DNA of 64,000 nucleotides from Paramacrobiotus metropolitanus (lineage: Eukaryota > Tardigrada > Eutardigrada > Parachela > Macrobiotidae), in assembly GCF_019649055.1 (NCBI RefSeq), contig NW_026570355.1, forward strand, positions 124,001 through 188,000, read 5' to 3'. The position numbers were made by a program, and so were the translations under genes. Under the pieces are notes generated by a model, which made no database searches, was not told the origin of the DNA, and saw nothing but the letters and a program-made list of their open reading frames with translations. Positions 21,453-31,438 of the stretch are shown here, piece by piece (position 1 is the first letter of the stretch; each line of letters starts with the position of its first letter).

Positions 21453-24400
21453 ATGGACAGCCTAACAGCGGCCAATTCTTCGTCCCTATCATATTTAATC
21501 GTTAATATTTCGAACTGGTCGCCGGATGCGAGCGTAAACGATATTAACGCCAGCCTTATCAACACTCAACATGCGCACAATGATCCGCACATGGGCACAA
21601 TGCGCGTCAGATATACTGGCGACGAACCTCGTAATGTGTACTTGGCTTGCCGAGCGGTGTACTTTTGCTTGTTGATTTTGTGCACCGTGGGCAATGGATT
21701 GAATTTGGTGGTGTTGATTCGTAGTGTTCCCACGTGGAAGACATCAGCGTGTCACTACATGATCGGCACAGCCGTTGCTGATATTCTGGCACTGTAAGTT
21801 TGAAGCCAAGAAATATTCTTTACCACTGGGTGGGAACTGTTAAACTTTTAAACAATTCACGTGAACACAAACTAGTTGCGACTAAAAAATGTGATGAGAT
21901 ATTTAATTACATACAGTATATTATGTGGAAACCGATGAAATTCACACCAGCGTGTGGTTGCCACTGGGTGTGATTGTGTGAACAATATTTGCCATTGATT
22001 GCTGCTAGTCGGGTCGGCCTGCTTTACCTTCCCTCCCCCCCTTTGCCTTCGCCTTTCAACTTTGCCCTTTTCAACTTTATCTTTGCCTTAACCTTTGCCA
22101 GCATATTACCTTCACCGTCCGGGAGACCTTTGGAGACACCGTTTCAAAAGCTTGTCTCGTTAGGGGATTTGGCCCGGTACATAGTACCAAAGTCGTGTAC
22201 ATCCACGGTAACTTTCGCTGTCGCGCACTCCCAAACAAGTTTTGCATTGCTTTATGATATTTTATAGCCAAAAGATTCGTATACATAGACGAAAAAACCG
22301 ATTGGGCGCGCAACATCCGGTTAGGGAGTTATTAATGAAATAAAATTCCGAAAGTTTAAACGCGCGGAGGTGTACCAAAAATCTCATTATGAACCGATGC
22401 TCTTCAAATTTTGCACGAAAACGCGCATCACTATCAAGGTTGTTTTGGCACCGAACTAGCTTTCCACCAGTCTTTTCAAATTTTAAAATGAATTTCAAAA
22501 ATTTAAAAAAATACGTTTGGCAATACTAATTTTACAAAATTATTACATAAGAATGATACTTACCCGTTGTAAAAAATAGTACTTAATAGAGCCGATTTTT
22601 TTCTATAGAGTGGTATGTTTCATGTGTTCCCAGGAATAACTTCTCTGAAAATCGCTGCTGGTAAGGAAAAATTTTCAAATAAAACGAATTTGTGGTTTAC
22701 CTTAAGGACGCGTTGGTAAGTGTTAACAGTTACAAAAGGGTTAATCAATTATTGTTAATTAATTAGGTACGCAAATACCTGAGATGTATTTGCACATCGA
22801 CAGTTCTTCGTTACTTGCATAACGGACAAAAATTATACTAATACTCTCAGTAACTGCAAGAACTTACGTCTAGGCCCTCCGCTTTTTAAAACAAAAGTCC
22901 GTTACGAAACATTTGGGCGTGTTCTTTTTCGTTTTCCGCTGCCAGAGCAAACCACTTGACATCATACGCAACAAAGCATCCACGTGACAGATTGAATCCG
23001 TTATGAGGAATGGGCTTCGAAACGGTGTTTTCCAAAGGTCACCCGGGACGGTGAAGGTAATATCGCCGGCAAAGGTAAAGGCAAAGGTAAAGTAGGAAAG
23101 GGCATACTGAAAAGGCAAAGGCAAAGAGCGGGCAAAGGTAAAGTAGTCTGACCAACCAATCACATTGGCGTTATGACATCATACTAAACGCGCGCCGTAA
23201 ACGCTTCTCACCATCCGGTTCGGACCATAATATGGTCCGGTAATTATCGGCTCGTGCGTACTAACCGAGAACAAGCTGCTCTGTCTCGTAAAGCGTACTT
23301 ACAGAGTACGTAGAATTTCTAGAAGTTGGCCGACGCCTCATTCAGCTTGTGTTAGCGCGGTCTGTGCAAAGGAGAGCAGTGGTATGTCGGTTGACTCGGT
23401 TACCTAATAACACAGCAGGCTCTGTGCGCTTGTTAGTACTCACGCTGTTCGCTGAATGTGGTCGTGGCGAAATTCAAAATTTTCTAACCGATTGTAACCG
23501 TTGGCATCTCTAGTCGTAGCTCTGTCACTCACTCAACTACCGGTCCTGTGCACCGGATAGCGGTGGAAGGCTGGGCACTTATCCCGCTAGCGGATGTATA
23601 GTGGGGCTTTATTTCTTACAAATTCTCTGATAATACAATGGAAATTTAAGCTTACAACTAGTCCAAATCATAGCTAGCCATTTTCATAGCTGGACGTGTT
23701 ACATAATTTGGCGTAAGAACGGTCGTCTTTTTTCTTTAAAATCTTATCTTATACTGTTTTTCACCATTTCTTTGCCGTTTGAAACGGAACTTATTTTAAA
23801 AGAAATGAATATTATCTGGCAGGGTTTTCGACTACTGGCCCTCATAATATGCACAATATTGGTTTCGGTCGATCTTTTCTAGGTTTGTGGCTCTGGTGTA
23901 GGTACTAGACAGTAGCTATCTGGATACGTATAAGTACTGTATAATCTGGATAACAAGCCCTGAAATCATTACGAAAAATTCACGCACTGCCCGTTAAGAC
24001 TGCCGCCAGGTAAACTGCCACCTTTTGTGTAATTTTGTTTGCTAGGTGGTTCGGTTTAATTATCTTTTGGTCGGATCTTATGCTGGGCTGGAGCTGGCAC
24101 CATGTTACGACGGGTGTGGCAATCTTCTTACCGTGGTTTATGGAGGCCTCGGTGAATTTGTCCGATTGGTAGGTTTTTTGGAATTGAGATCTACTATTTA
24201 CAAACTGTTTATAACTTCAGGATCCTGGTTATTTTTTCTTGGGAAAGGCTGCTCGTTATTATGAATCCTTTTCGATTCCGATTTCTGCAGCGGGTTTCAG
24301 TAGCGCGCTTTGTAATCGTCGTTCTCACCGTTCTATCGATGACGCTTCACATGGTTTATCTGGCGGCAATGTGCTGCGTATCGTCCCTGACTGAAGACTC

Positions 24401-26184
24401 CAGTACGGGCCTACCTGAACATTTCCCAGAATGGGCGATGGTCTGGAACTCCTTTAATACGAGAGCCCAGGTATGTACCGCAGCTGCATTATTAAGCCAG
24501 AGGTTGCAGGAAAGAAGGAAACAGGAAATTAACTGCTGTAAAACCAAAAAGGATTGCTTCTGTACCAATATTTTTTTTTCCTTACAAATTGCAATGAAAA
24601 TGTTTTGCCTTTTTCAGTCCTAACTTTTGACCGTAAAAGTTTTCAGCTGCATCTTTTGTAATTAAAATCGAACAAGATTTTACCAGTAATCATGGATACG
24701 CGTCACGAAATGTGCGTCATGTTAGTATGTCAAAGTAAACGATAATGTCAGGTCGGCCCGGCCCGTTTAGGAGCCGCGCCGTTTAGGGCCGCGCCGGGTA
24801 GAACTCGTTCAAAACTTGTTCTGCGTCGCACGACAGACACGGAGCGCGACAGTGACAGCCGATTTTAGGTTTGGTACAGATTGAGCCACTTCTGGCGCCG
24901 GGCCACTGTCTGAGTCTTCACCCGAGTAGTGTTCGGTTGGCCCGGCCCGTCGTTTCCATGGCCCAAACCGTCATGCAGTATAGATTATTTCATTTTTCCT
25001 ACGTAAGTTTGCATATTTCACGTCCACTGCGGGCCACGGCCTGGGCTGCGGCCCGGGCCGGCACAACACTACTGCCGTGTGGGCGCTAGTAATGCAGTCT
25101 GAAGTACAGAAGGTAGAGAAACGAAAAATATCATTGAAAATTATTTGCAGGAATTTACTGCATCCAAGTTTCAGCGTTTTTACCGTTTATTTGCTTTTTG
25201 GAATATCCGTTTATTTTTTGCTAATGTGCTCTCACCTCTGTGCATCGGCGCGTGTAACGATATCCGTGAGCGAGACAATACTGCATTGCAACGGAACAGT
25301 ACAACGTTCCATCCCAGGCTCTGCCCATTTCTTGGTTGGGCTGAAAATTTTTAGCCCATTCCAGTTTTTAGATCCAATGGCCAATGGGGGACAAGCAGCG
25401 GATGGGCTTTTACGTTTTTTTACGCATTTCGGTTGCCGGCTTAGCTAGTTTTTCTGACAGTTAAAAACTAATGGTAATTAAACTTTTCAAAAAATGGGAT
25501 GAAATGGAACCTTCAAACTAGTGCGAGCTGGAGATCGGCTGGGCTGGAGCCGTGCGCGACACTAGGGGATGAAATGGGGATGGGAAAAGTCCAAGATGGG
25601 CAAAGTCCCATCTTGACATGAAAGGTATGTTTGCACAGTGAATACTTTAATGTGGCTGTTGTCTGCAGATTGCTGTGCGCATTCTGACTTTTTTGCTGAT
25701 CCTTGTTCCCACTATTGGCCTAATTATCTTCCTGGCGCACCACCAACGATCCAAGTTTGGCCAGATGCGCCGTTTACAGAGAGCTGCAGCTGCGTCGGCC
25801 TCTGCCAGTAAATCCGTATCTCAGCACGGGATCAACATCATTCTCCTCAGCAATGCAATGCTCTTTCTTATTACGCGGTCCCCAAAGTTCTTCGACTTGT
25901 GTGTATCAGCGGCACCGTATGACCTTTCAATTTCTTATGTTACCGATTATACCGTGCATAATCTGGCGCAACCAATCATCTATACAGTAACATACATGGG
26001 TTATTCGTTAAATTTCTACCTTTATTTGCTGACCGAACGTCAATATCGGCGTCGTTTCGTGGAACTAGTTGTTCGTCCAGTGCTCCGCCCCTGGCTACCT
26101 GTAGTATTCGCTAACAACAGTAGTGGACGAACTGAAAGTGTGGAGTTAAGCGCTAGGACTTCAACGCAGCCGATATCACCATGA
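21453..26184 (+). CDS. Rhodopsin-like (class A) G-protein-coupled receptor, four exons
   Basis: Exons are 21453-21793, 24046-24168, 24221-24470 and 25669-26184. Every junction is GT-AG and the reading frame closes exactly (409 residues). The N-terminus carries three N-glycosylation sequons (NSS, NIS, NAS). TM1 has the GN motif (LCTVGNGLNLVVLI) and TM2 the Asp of AVADILAL. The TM3/loop motif is WERLLVIMNPF, an ERL variant of DRY, and TM7 ends NFYLYLL in place of NPxxY, followed by a basic helix-8-like RQYRRRF. A peptide-type receptor is plausible, but the ligand is unknown. The expected Cys at the top of TM3 is not seen. Introns 1 and 3 contain inverted-repeat elements. Confidence 0.85.
22011..23154. 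mobile_element. Inverted-repeat element of the GGGTCGGCC / CTTTGCC family (GPCR intron 1)
   Basis: The left arm (22011-22165) starts GGGTCGGCCTGCTTTACC and holds many CTTTGCC and CTTCGCC units, then ATTACCTTCACCGTCCGG. The right arm (23000-23154) is the complement: GGACGGTGAAGGTAATAT, then GGCAAAGGTAAAG arrays, ending AAAGTAGTCTGACC. The right tip is diverged and I found no target duplication. The interior (about 22.2-22.98 kb) has no transposase. It lies in an intron. Confidence 0.7.
24745..25076. mobile_element. GC-rich inverted-repeat segment with GGCCCGGCCCG motifs (GPCR intron 3)
   Basis: The segment contains TCGGCCCGGCCCG (near 24752), GTTGGCCCGGCCCG (near 24933) and the complementary array CGGCCTGGGCTGCGGCCCGG (near 25035). 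An inner pair, AGTAGTGTT...GGCCCGG from 24922 and its complement ending AACACTACT near 25072, suggests a roughly 150-bp hAT-like MITE with TAGTGTT ends. It is much richer in G+C than its surroundings. No target duplication was found. Confidence 0.45.
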
Positions 26185-26717
26185 CAGCGTCATTTTCTTA
26201 CCGCTCCAGGTTTCACTTCAGATGATTCATTGTTGACCGCAAGAAGCCGGAAATATGTTTATATTCCTTCATATTTCCGAAATTTTGGTCCGCTTTTGTA
26301 AGTCTGTTACTGAAAAAAGAAAAATTCGAACAAAATATATCAAGAAAGTCGAACGGTGTCGAACGGTAGTTGTGTCTCAGTTTGTGTTGCCTGGTTTATT
26401 GTGCGTATTCGCTGTCAAACTTCTATCTGTACAGATACGTACTTATCGATAGAAGTGCCTATGACTAGATTGCATTGGCCATCAAAATAATAAAAATTTC
26501 TACGGTAATTTTCCAAGTGCTTACACATGAAACAATCCTGCCAACTATTTATTTGAGCGTTGTAACGGCGTCGACAACATCCGCTTCACTTAGCAGCGCC
26601 ATCTTGTTGGTCCACCACTTCCGATATGTCATCATTCAATATCTGATCTTCATAGGCCGCGCTCCAGTATCTGATGTTCTAATAGATTGATTAAGCAATG
26701 TACGAGAAGCGTCTTGG
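26185..26717. other. Downstream of the GPCR, nothing recognised
   Basis: 3' flank of the receptor gene; no further exon or repeat is supported. Confidence 0.45.
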
Positions 26718-26725
26718 TTAAACGA

Positions 26726-27284
26726 GGGTCGGCCAACTTCGCCTTTGCCGTCCATTTGCCTTTGCCGTTTTCAACTTTGCCTTTGCCGTTGGCATAATAC
26801 TAAAATACATGATTTTACAATCTAACATTATTGTAAACTCAAAGTGTGTGGATAACCTTGTTGGTGTGCTGATAACTTACACTTAATTATTTTCTGTACC
26901 CAGGTAACGATTATGCTGTAGAAGTATAGGTATACTGTTACAGTATCATGTTATATCACTGCTGCACATCTTGAAACTTAAATATTGCCGTGTATACAGA
27001 AACAAAAATATCAGGAGTTTTAAACTTTCGCGGAGGGTACATAACGTATGCAGAATAATGTGAGAAACCGTGAAACCGGAAACCCGCAAAAACAGTTTAG
27101 GAACGGCAATGTGCTAACGGTAATTCGTTTTCAAACGGCAAAGGCTTTTACAGACGGCGTTTTGAAACGGCAAATTGGAATGCTAACGGCTTTTCCAACG
27201 GCAAAGGCAAAGGTAAAGATAAAGTTGAAAACGGCAAACTGAAACGGCAAAGGCAAATGGACGGCAAAGGCGGTTGGCCGACCC
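26726..27284. mobile_element. hAT-like MITE, 559 bp, with CTTTGCCGTTTTCAA subterminal arrays and 8-bp TSD
   Basis: The ends are GGGTCGGCCAAC and, at the right, GTTGGCCGACCC, a perfect inverted repeat. Both are flanked by TTAAACGA (26718-26725 and 27285-27292), a perfect 8-bp target duplication as made by hAT transposases. The arms are arrays of GCCTTTGCCGTTTTCAACTT units (left) and their complement (right, about 27115-27275). The right array is longer than the left. There is no transposase inside. Confidence 0.85.
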
Positions 27285-27292
27285 TTAAACGA

Positions 27293-27911
27293 GGACTGAT
27301 GCAACGTGTCTGCACAGCGTACAGGATTATTTGTTTGTACTGGTGCCAAATTGCAACATCAGCGACATGCTTTTCTCAGTAGTTGGGCCGGTCGCGGCCG
27401 CATTCTGGCAACGAATTGGATACCTGGTAAACTGTGTGTACATGAAATTCGTTAATGCGCCCATCTTTATGGCACTTTCGCAGAATACTGCTGGCCAGAA
27501 ACACACTAGCAAAGAAAGTCTGGAGGGTGGGTTCATGTGCCCACACTCCATAGCGTGAACTCTTGGGCAGTAAAACGGAACGAAGTACATAAACCGAAAC
27601 TGTTGTTCTCGCGAGCGCAGACGAGATCAGGGTCCGCCAAAATCCAAACAACCGTGCAAATGTGTGGCAAATTTTAAGATATTCAGCAGCCTTCGCACAT
27701 CTAAAACATCGAACCAAATAATATATAGAATATATACTGTATATCTAGAATTAGAAGAGATAAAGGCCATATTAAAGGGTTAGCAAACACGAGGACACCT
27801 ATGCGTTTGCATACAGTATGGATTTCGTATTCTTCACATATTTACAAAATCTTCGTTACCCGAGAGGCGTTCTTAGTTGCAATCTACCCTACAGTACAGA
27901 AGCAACCGCAC
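27293..27911. other. Intergenic, nothing recognised
   Basis: Overlapping frames on both strands between 27327 and 27717 show no domain character. Confidence 0.45.
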
Positions 27912-28025
27912 CCGGACAATTGGGAGTGGGACATTTCGCCGCACTCAAACTCGACGCGTGACTTTTCGCCGCGAAGACATTTCGCCGCCGGACATCAGAC
28001 GCTTGGACACTTCGGCTTGAACATC
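27912..28025 (+). mobile_element. Solo left arm of the GACATTTCGCCGC element
   Basis: From CGCACCCGGACAATTGGGAG onward this is nearly identical to the left end of the element at 30311 for about 70 bp. It then continues with further GACATTTCGCCGC and GGACACTTCGGCTTG units. No opposing arm or TTAGG core is found downstream, so it is a truncated copy. Confidence 0.7.
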
Positions 28026-28966
28026 ACTCGAAAATGGGTCAAGCGCGCAGTTAATCGACAGATATCGATTGGTTTTATTGCGTTCTTCCTTTTCCCATGA
28101 ACTCGCGCCAATTTTTTGACTTCTCCTTTTCATGGCCTCGTGCAATCGCTTCTTATTGGTCCACCATTTCCGAAACCATGTGTTTTCGCAGCCAAAGTGC
28201 AACCTTCTCAGTACCCAGGCATTGGTTTAACATCCGTATATGGACTGCGCCCCTAATTCTTCATATCGTTGTTTCCTTTTTGGCGGCGTGACTGCCATAT
28301 TGGAAAAGTGGGCTGGAAAAGGAAAAAAAGAAATGCATCGGGAAAGCTGCTACAGGAACTGCCTGAAGTCCAGGAATGCATCGCGAAGGCTGCCTGGAAC
28401 TGCCTGCCTGCCTTATCTGACCTTTTAATTTCCAGATTAGGGCAGTGACTTTAGTTGAACATTCGGCAATCGCAGTCTGGCAGCTTCCCCGTTGTGCGGA
28501 CTGAAATGCAGTGCAAGATGATTAGAAGGATCGTCCGTTCGCGTACTGTCGCATAGTCACTCTAATGACCGGTTCTCCGTCGTACAAGTAAACCTGGACT
28601 GCTTTGATACGGCGACTGTCTTCTGTTTGATTACGGTAGATGTATTGCGATTGAAAAAAATATGCCGACCCTGCCTTGACGGAAAATCCACGACTGTGCA
28701 ATCTCCGAGCCTACGAGGAAACATTATCGGTAAAAAATATGCTGCACATTGATTACGTGCTACAGCCCCAGTGGAAGCAGCGGGAATCGCATAATTGTGA
28801 TCCACCCGTTCTTCCGGGTCATCTGTCTACGTTACTTATTTAAAGTTAATAACATCAAAGTTGTGCTAATAGTGCTAATAAAGATGCTGATTCTAGACAC
28901 GAACTAACAGGAGCTTTATTTGTTTTGTGGTGTTGCATTGGTTTGCAACATGCACACTTAACATTG
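28026..28966. other. Intergenic, nothing recognised
   Basis: Only short interrupted frames; no supported gene or repeat. Confidence 0.45.
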
Positions 28967-29150
28967 GGGTCGGCCTACTTTACCCTTGTCCGCCTTTTGC
29001 TTTTGCAGTTTGCCTTTGCCCACCCATTATCTTTGCCTTTTCAGTTTGCCCTTTTTCACTTTACTTTGCCTCTGCCGCCGTGATTACCTTCACCGTCCAA
29101 AAATTACTTTTAAAAAACACTGTTCCAAAAGTTTGTCCCGTTAACTAACC
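28967..29150 (+). mobile_element. Solo arm of the GGGTCGGCC / CTTTGCC family
   Basis: It starts GGGTCGGCCTACTTTACCC and continues with CTTTGCC units and GATTACCTTCACCGTCC, then CCAAAAGTTTGTCCCGTTA, in the same order as the left arm at 22011-22165. No inverted partner is found nearby and no 8-bp duplication. Confidence 0.7.
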
Positions 29151-29302
29151 TTTAAAAAATAATTATCGCCGCCACTCTGTCGTTTCCAAAATCAGTCTTT
29201 TTTAGAGAGAATGTCCAAGCTAGGACAACAAACAGCAAACATGTAAGTGTCGAATTAATGGTTCGTTTGTAATTACGTTACTAATGTTTTGCTTATCAGT
29301 GT

Positions 29303-30020
29303 CGGTGCAGTGGTCACACGTAGGGTACAGTGGATACAGACTGGGTACAGTGGGCACAGATTGGGTACAGTGTTGGTACAGCGGGTACAGTGGTACACGT
29401 AGGGTACAGTGGATATAGATTAGGTACAGTGTCGGTACAGCGGGTACACGTAGGGTACAGTGGATACAGTGTCGGTACAGTGGTCACACGCAGGGTACAA
29501 GCTTGTCCCGTAATTTCCATCGTAAAGGTACAGCTAGCGCGAAATTTGCGCTTGAAACGATGGCCACGTCAGTCTACACTTATCTGATTGCCTAAATCCG
29601 CTCCGTAGTTAGATTGTCCATTACCACACCGACTGTTTCTTAGCCATCTTACGCCAGGCAGTTACTGTTATTCTCATTGAATTATATGGCGTGTACCAAG
29701 CCACCAGCCAGCCAAATGCATGTTACGTGTTTAAACAGTGGCGTGGCGCGCCGTAGTACGGATTTACGCGCAACACGTTAATTTGTATTGTTCGCTGTTC
29801 TGATGCGATGGAAATTACGGGACAAGCTTGTACAGTGGATACAGATTGGGTACAGTGTCGGTCCAGCGGGTACAAGGCAGATACGGTGGATACAGATTAG
29901 GTAAAGTGTGGGTACAGCGGGTACGCGTAGGGTACAGTGGATACAGTGTCGGTACAGTGATCACACGTAGAATACAGTGGATACAGGTTGGGTACAATGA
30001 CTACATATAGGGTACAGTAG
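29303..30020 (+). repeat. GGGTACAGTGGATACAG satellite, interrupted by a MITE
   Basis: Variants of GGTACAG spaced by about 10-20 bp (GGGTACAGTGGATACAG, TTGGGTACAG, GTCGGTACAGCGG, GGTCACACG) fill 29303-29495 and resume at 29833-30020 on the same strand. Removing the MITE at 29498-29830 and one TA rejoins a normal unit. Confidence 0.85.
29498..29830. mobile_element. Tc1/mariner-type MITE, 333 bp, in satellite DNA
   Basis: It has perfect 25-bp terminal inverted repeats beginning CAAGCTTGTCCCGTAATTTC, flanked by TA at 29496-29497 and 29831-29832. The flanks join to GGGTACAGTGG, the satellite unit, which shows the pre-insertion site. There is no coding frame inside. A diverged relative of the interior lies at 7720-8010. 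Confidence 0.88.
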
Positions 30021-30302
30021 TTTATGGATATCACTGCAGTTTTAATGTATTGGGTACAACGCTAGTGTATCCTATGGGAATTTGGGAAGCCCTAATAGAG
30101 GTACTCTATGATCGTTAGTAATTAAGCACGCTTTCAGCCATTACTCGCAAGCTTAAAGGTAGCGCTTTGCTTTGGGAGTCACCATATACAAATTGTCATA
30201 TGTCATGATATACACCCCTAGATCCGATAAATCGATTACAATATGGGAAAAGGTGGACTGTCCCTAAATAATAGCTTTTATAAGTTTTATTTATAAAAAA
30301 GG
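30021..30302. other. Spacer between satellite and foldback element
   Basis: No gene or repeat is recognised here. Confidence 0.4.
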
Positions 30303-30310
30303 AATAAATG

Positions 30311-31122
30311 CGCACCCGGACAATTGGGAGTGTGATATTTCGCCGCACTCAAACTCGACGCGCGACTTTTCGCCGCCGTACATTCGGACTTCGGGACACT
30401 TCGGTTTGGGACATTACGCTTTGAGACATTTTACCTTTGCGACATTTCGACGCAAGACGTCTGGTTGCGGACAATTCGTCTTGGGACATTCGAACGATGC
30501 GACTAATCGCCGCAATGTAATTCACCGCGCTTAATTCTCACTAATTTTTTCAGTTTTTTAAAGCTTGTTCTAAGCTTTTCTTAGGCTTTCTTGGTCTTTC
30601 TTAGACTTTCATAGGTCTTCTTGTGCTGTTTTAGATTTTCTTAGGTTTCTTAGGTCTCTTAGGTCTCTTAGGTTTCCTAGGTTTCTTAGGTTTTTTAGGT
30701 TTTTTAGGTTTTTTAGGTTTTTTAGGTTTTTTAGGTTTTTTAGGTTTTTTAGGTTTTTTAGGTTTTTTAGGTTTTTTAGGTTTTTTAGGTTTCTTAGGTT
30801 TCTGACGTTTCTTAGGTTTTTTATGTTTCTTAGGTTTCTTAGGTTGTTCGCTTGGTTTTGTTTTATATTTTTCCCTATTCTGACTCTTGGAGTTAGCTTA
30901 GTAAATTATTTATCGGACAGTCGAAATGTCGCTTCGTCGAGATATCCTTGCGGCGAAATTTCCTTGCGTCGAAACGGCCATGCGACGGAAAGTCTCGCGG
31001 CGTAAAGTCCTACCGACGAAATGTCCTGCGACGAAACGTCGCGAGGCGAAATGGCCTTGCGGCGAAATGTCTGCGACCGAAAGTCCTGCGTCTAGTTGTC
31101 CGCGGCGAAATGTCGCGGTGCC
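30311..31122. mobile_element. Foldback element, 812 bp, arms of GACATTTCGCCGC, (TTAGGTTTTT)n core, 8-bp TSD
   Basis: The left arm (30311-30530) and right arm (30912-31122) are long arrays of a 13-16-bp motif resembling GGACATTTCGCCGC, in opposite orientation. The centre (30580-30850) is TTAGG-containing, including about a dozen almost exact TTAGGTTTTT decamers (30690-30790). AATAAATG at 30303-30310 is repeated exactly at 31123-31130. The terminal bases are CGCACCC at the left and, in complement, GGCACCG at the right. No protein is encoded; frames within the arms are repeat artefacts. Confidence 0.85.
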
Positions 31123-31130
31123 AATAAATG

Positions 31131-31438
31131 AATGGGCAGACATAAATAACTACTGAGCTTGGTTTTCATTCAAAACCACATGATGGCTTGTGTTTGTGCC
31201 TTCTTGATTAGCGCGTAGTTCAGATACAGATTCAGATAGCATAATGAAAGAAGAAAGATCAGGCGCGGTGACAAAACATTAATTATTGTGGATAATTAAC
31301 ATCAGAAAGCCACCGGAAATTTTAGTTCGTTCTCGGATAAACCGGCAGCGTACATAAGCAAATCATGTCATTCCCGTTTAACAGTTAGTGCCACCTGGAA
31401 ATCAAAGGCGTGAAAAATTTTACACTCAAAAAGCCTAA
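31131..31438. other. 3' flank of the vWA/protease gene
   Basis: No further coding sequence is seen; presumably the 3' untranslated region of the minus-strand gene at 31439. Confidence 0.4.

Noticed and set aside
29314-30010. Cys/Tyr-rich repeat proteins through the GGGTACAGTGG satellite
   Set aside because: Repeat artefacts present on both strands; interrupted by a MITE.
30311-31122. Telomeric DNA or CRISPR-like array because of TTAGGTTTTT decamers and regular motif arms
   Set aside because: The decamers are internal, flanked by opposed arrays and a target duplication, so it is a mobile element. There are no unique spacers.
30910-31156. Protein frames through the GACATTTCGCCGC arms (both strands)
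   Set aside because: The apparent proteins are translations of a short nucleotide repeat and change with the array; no domain or codon bias.
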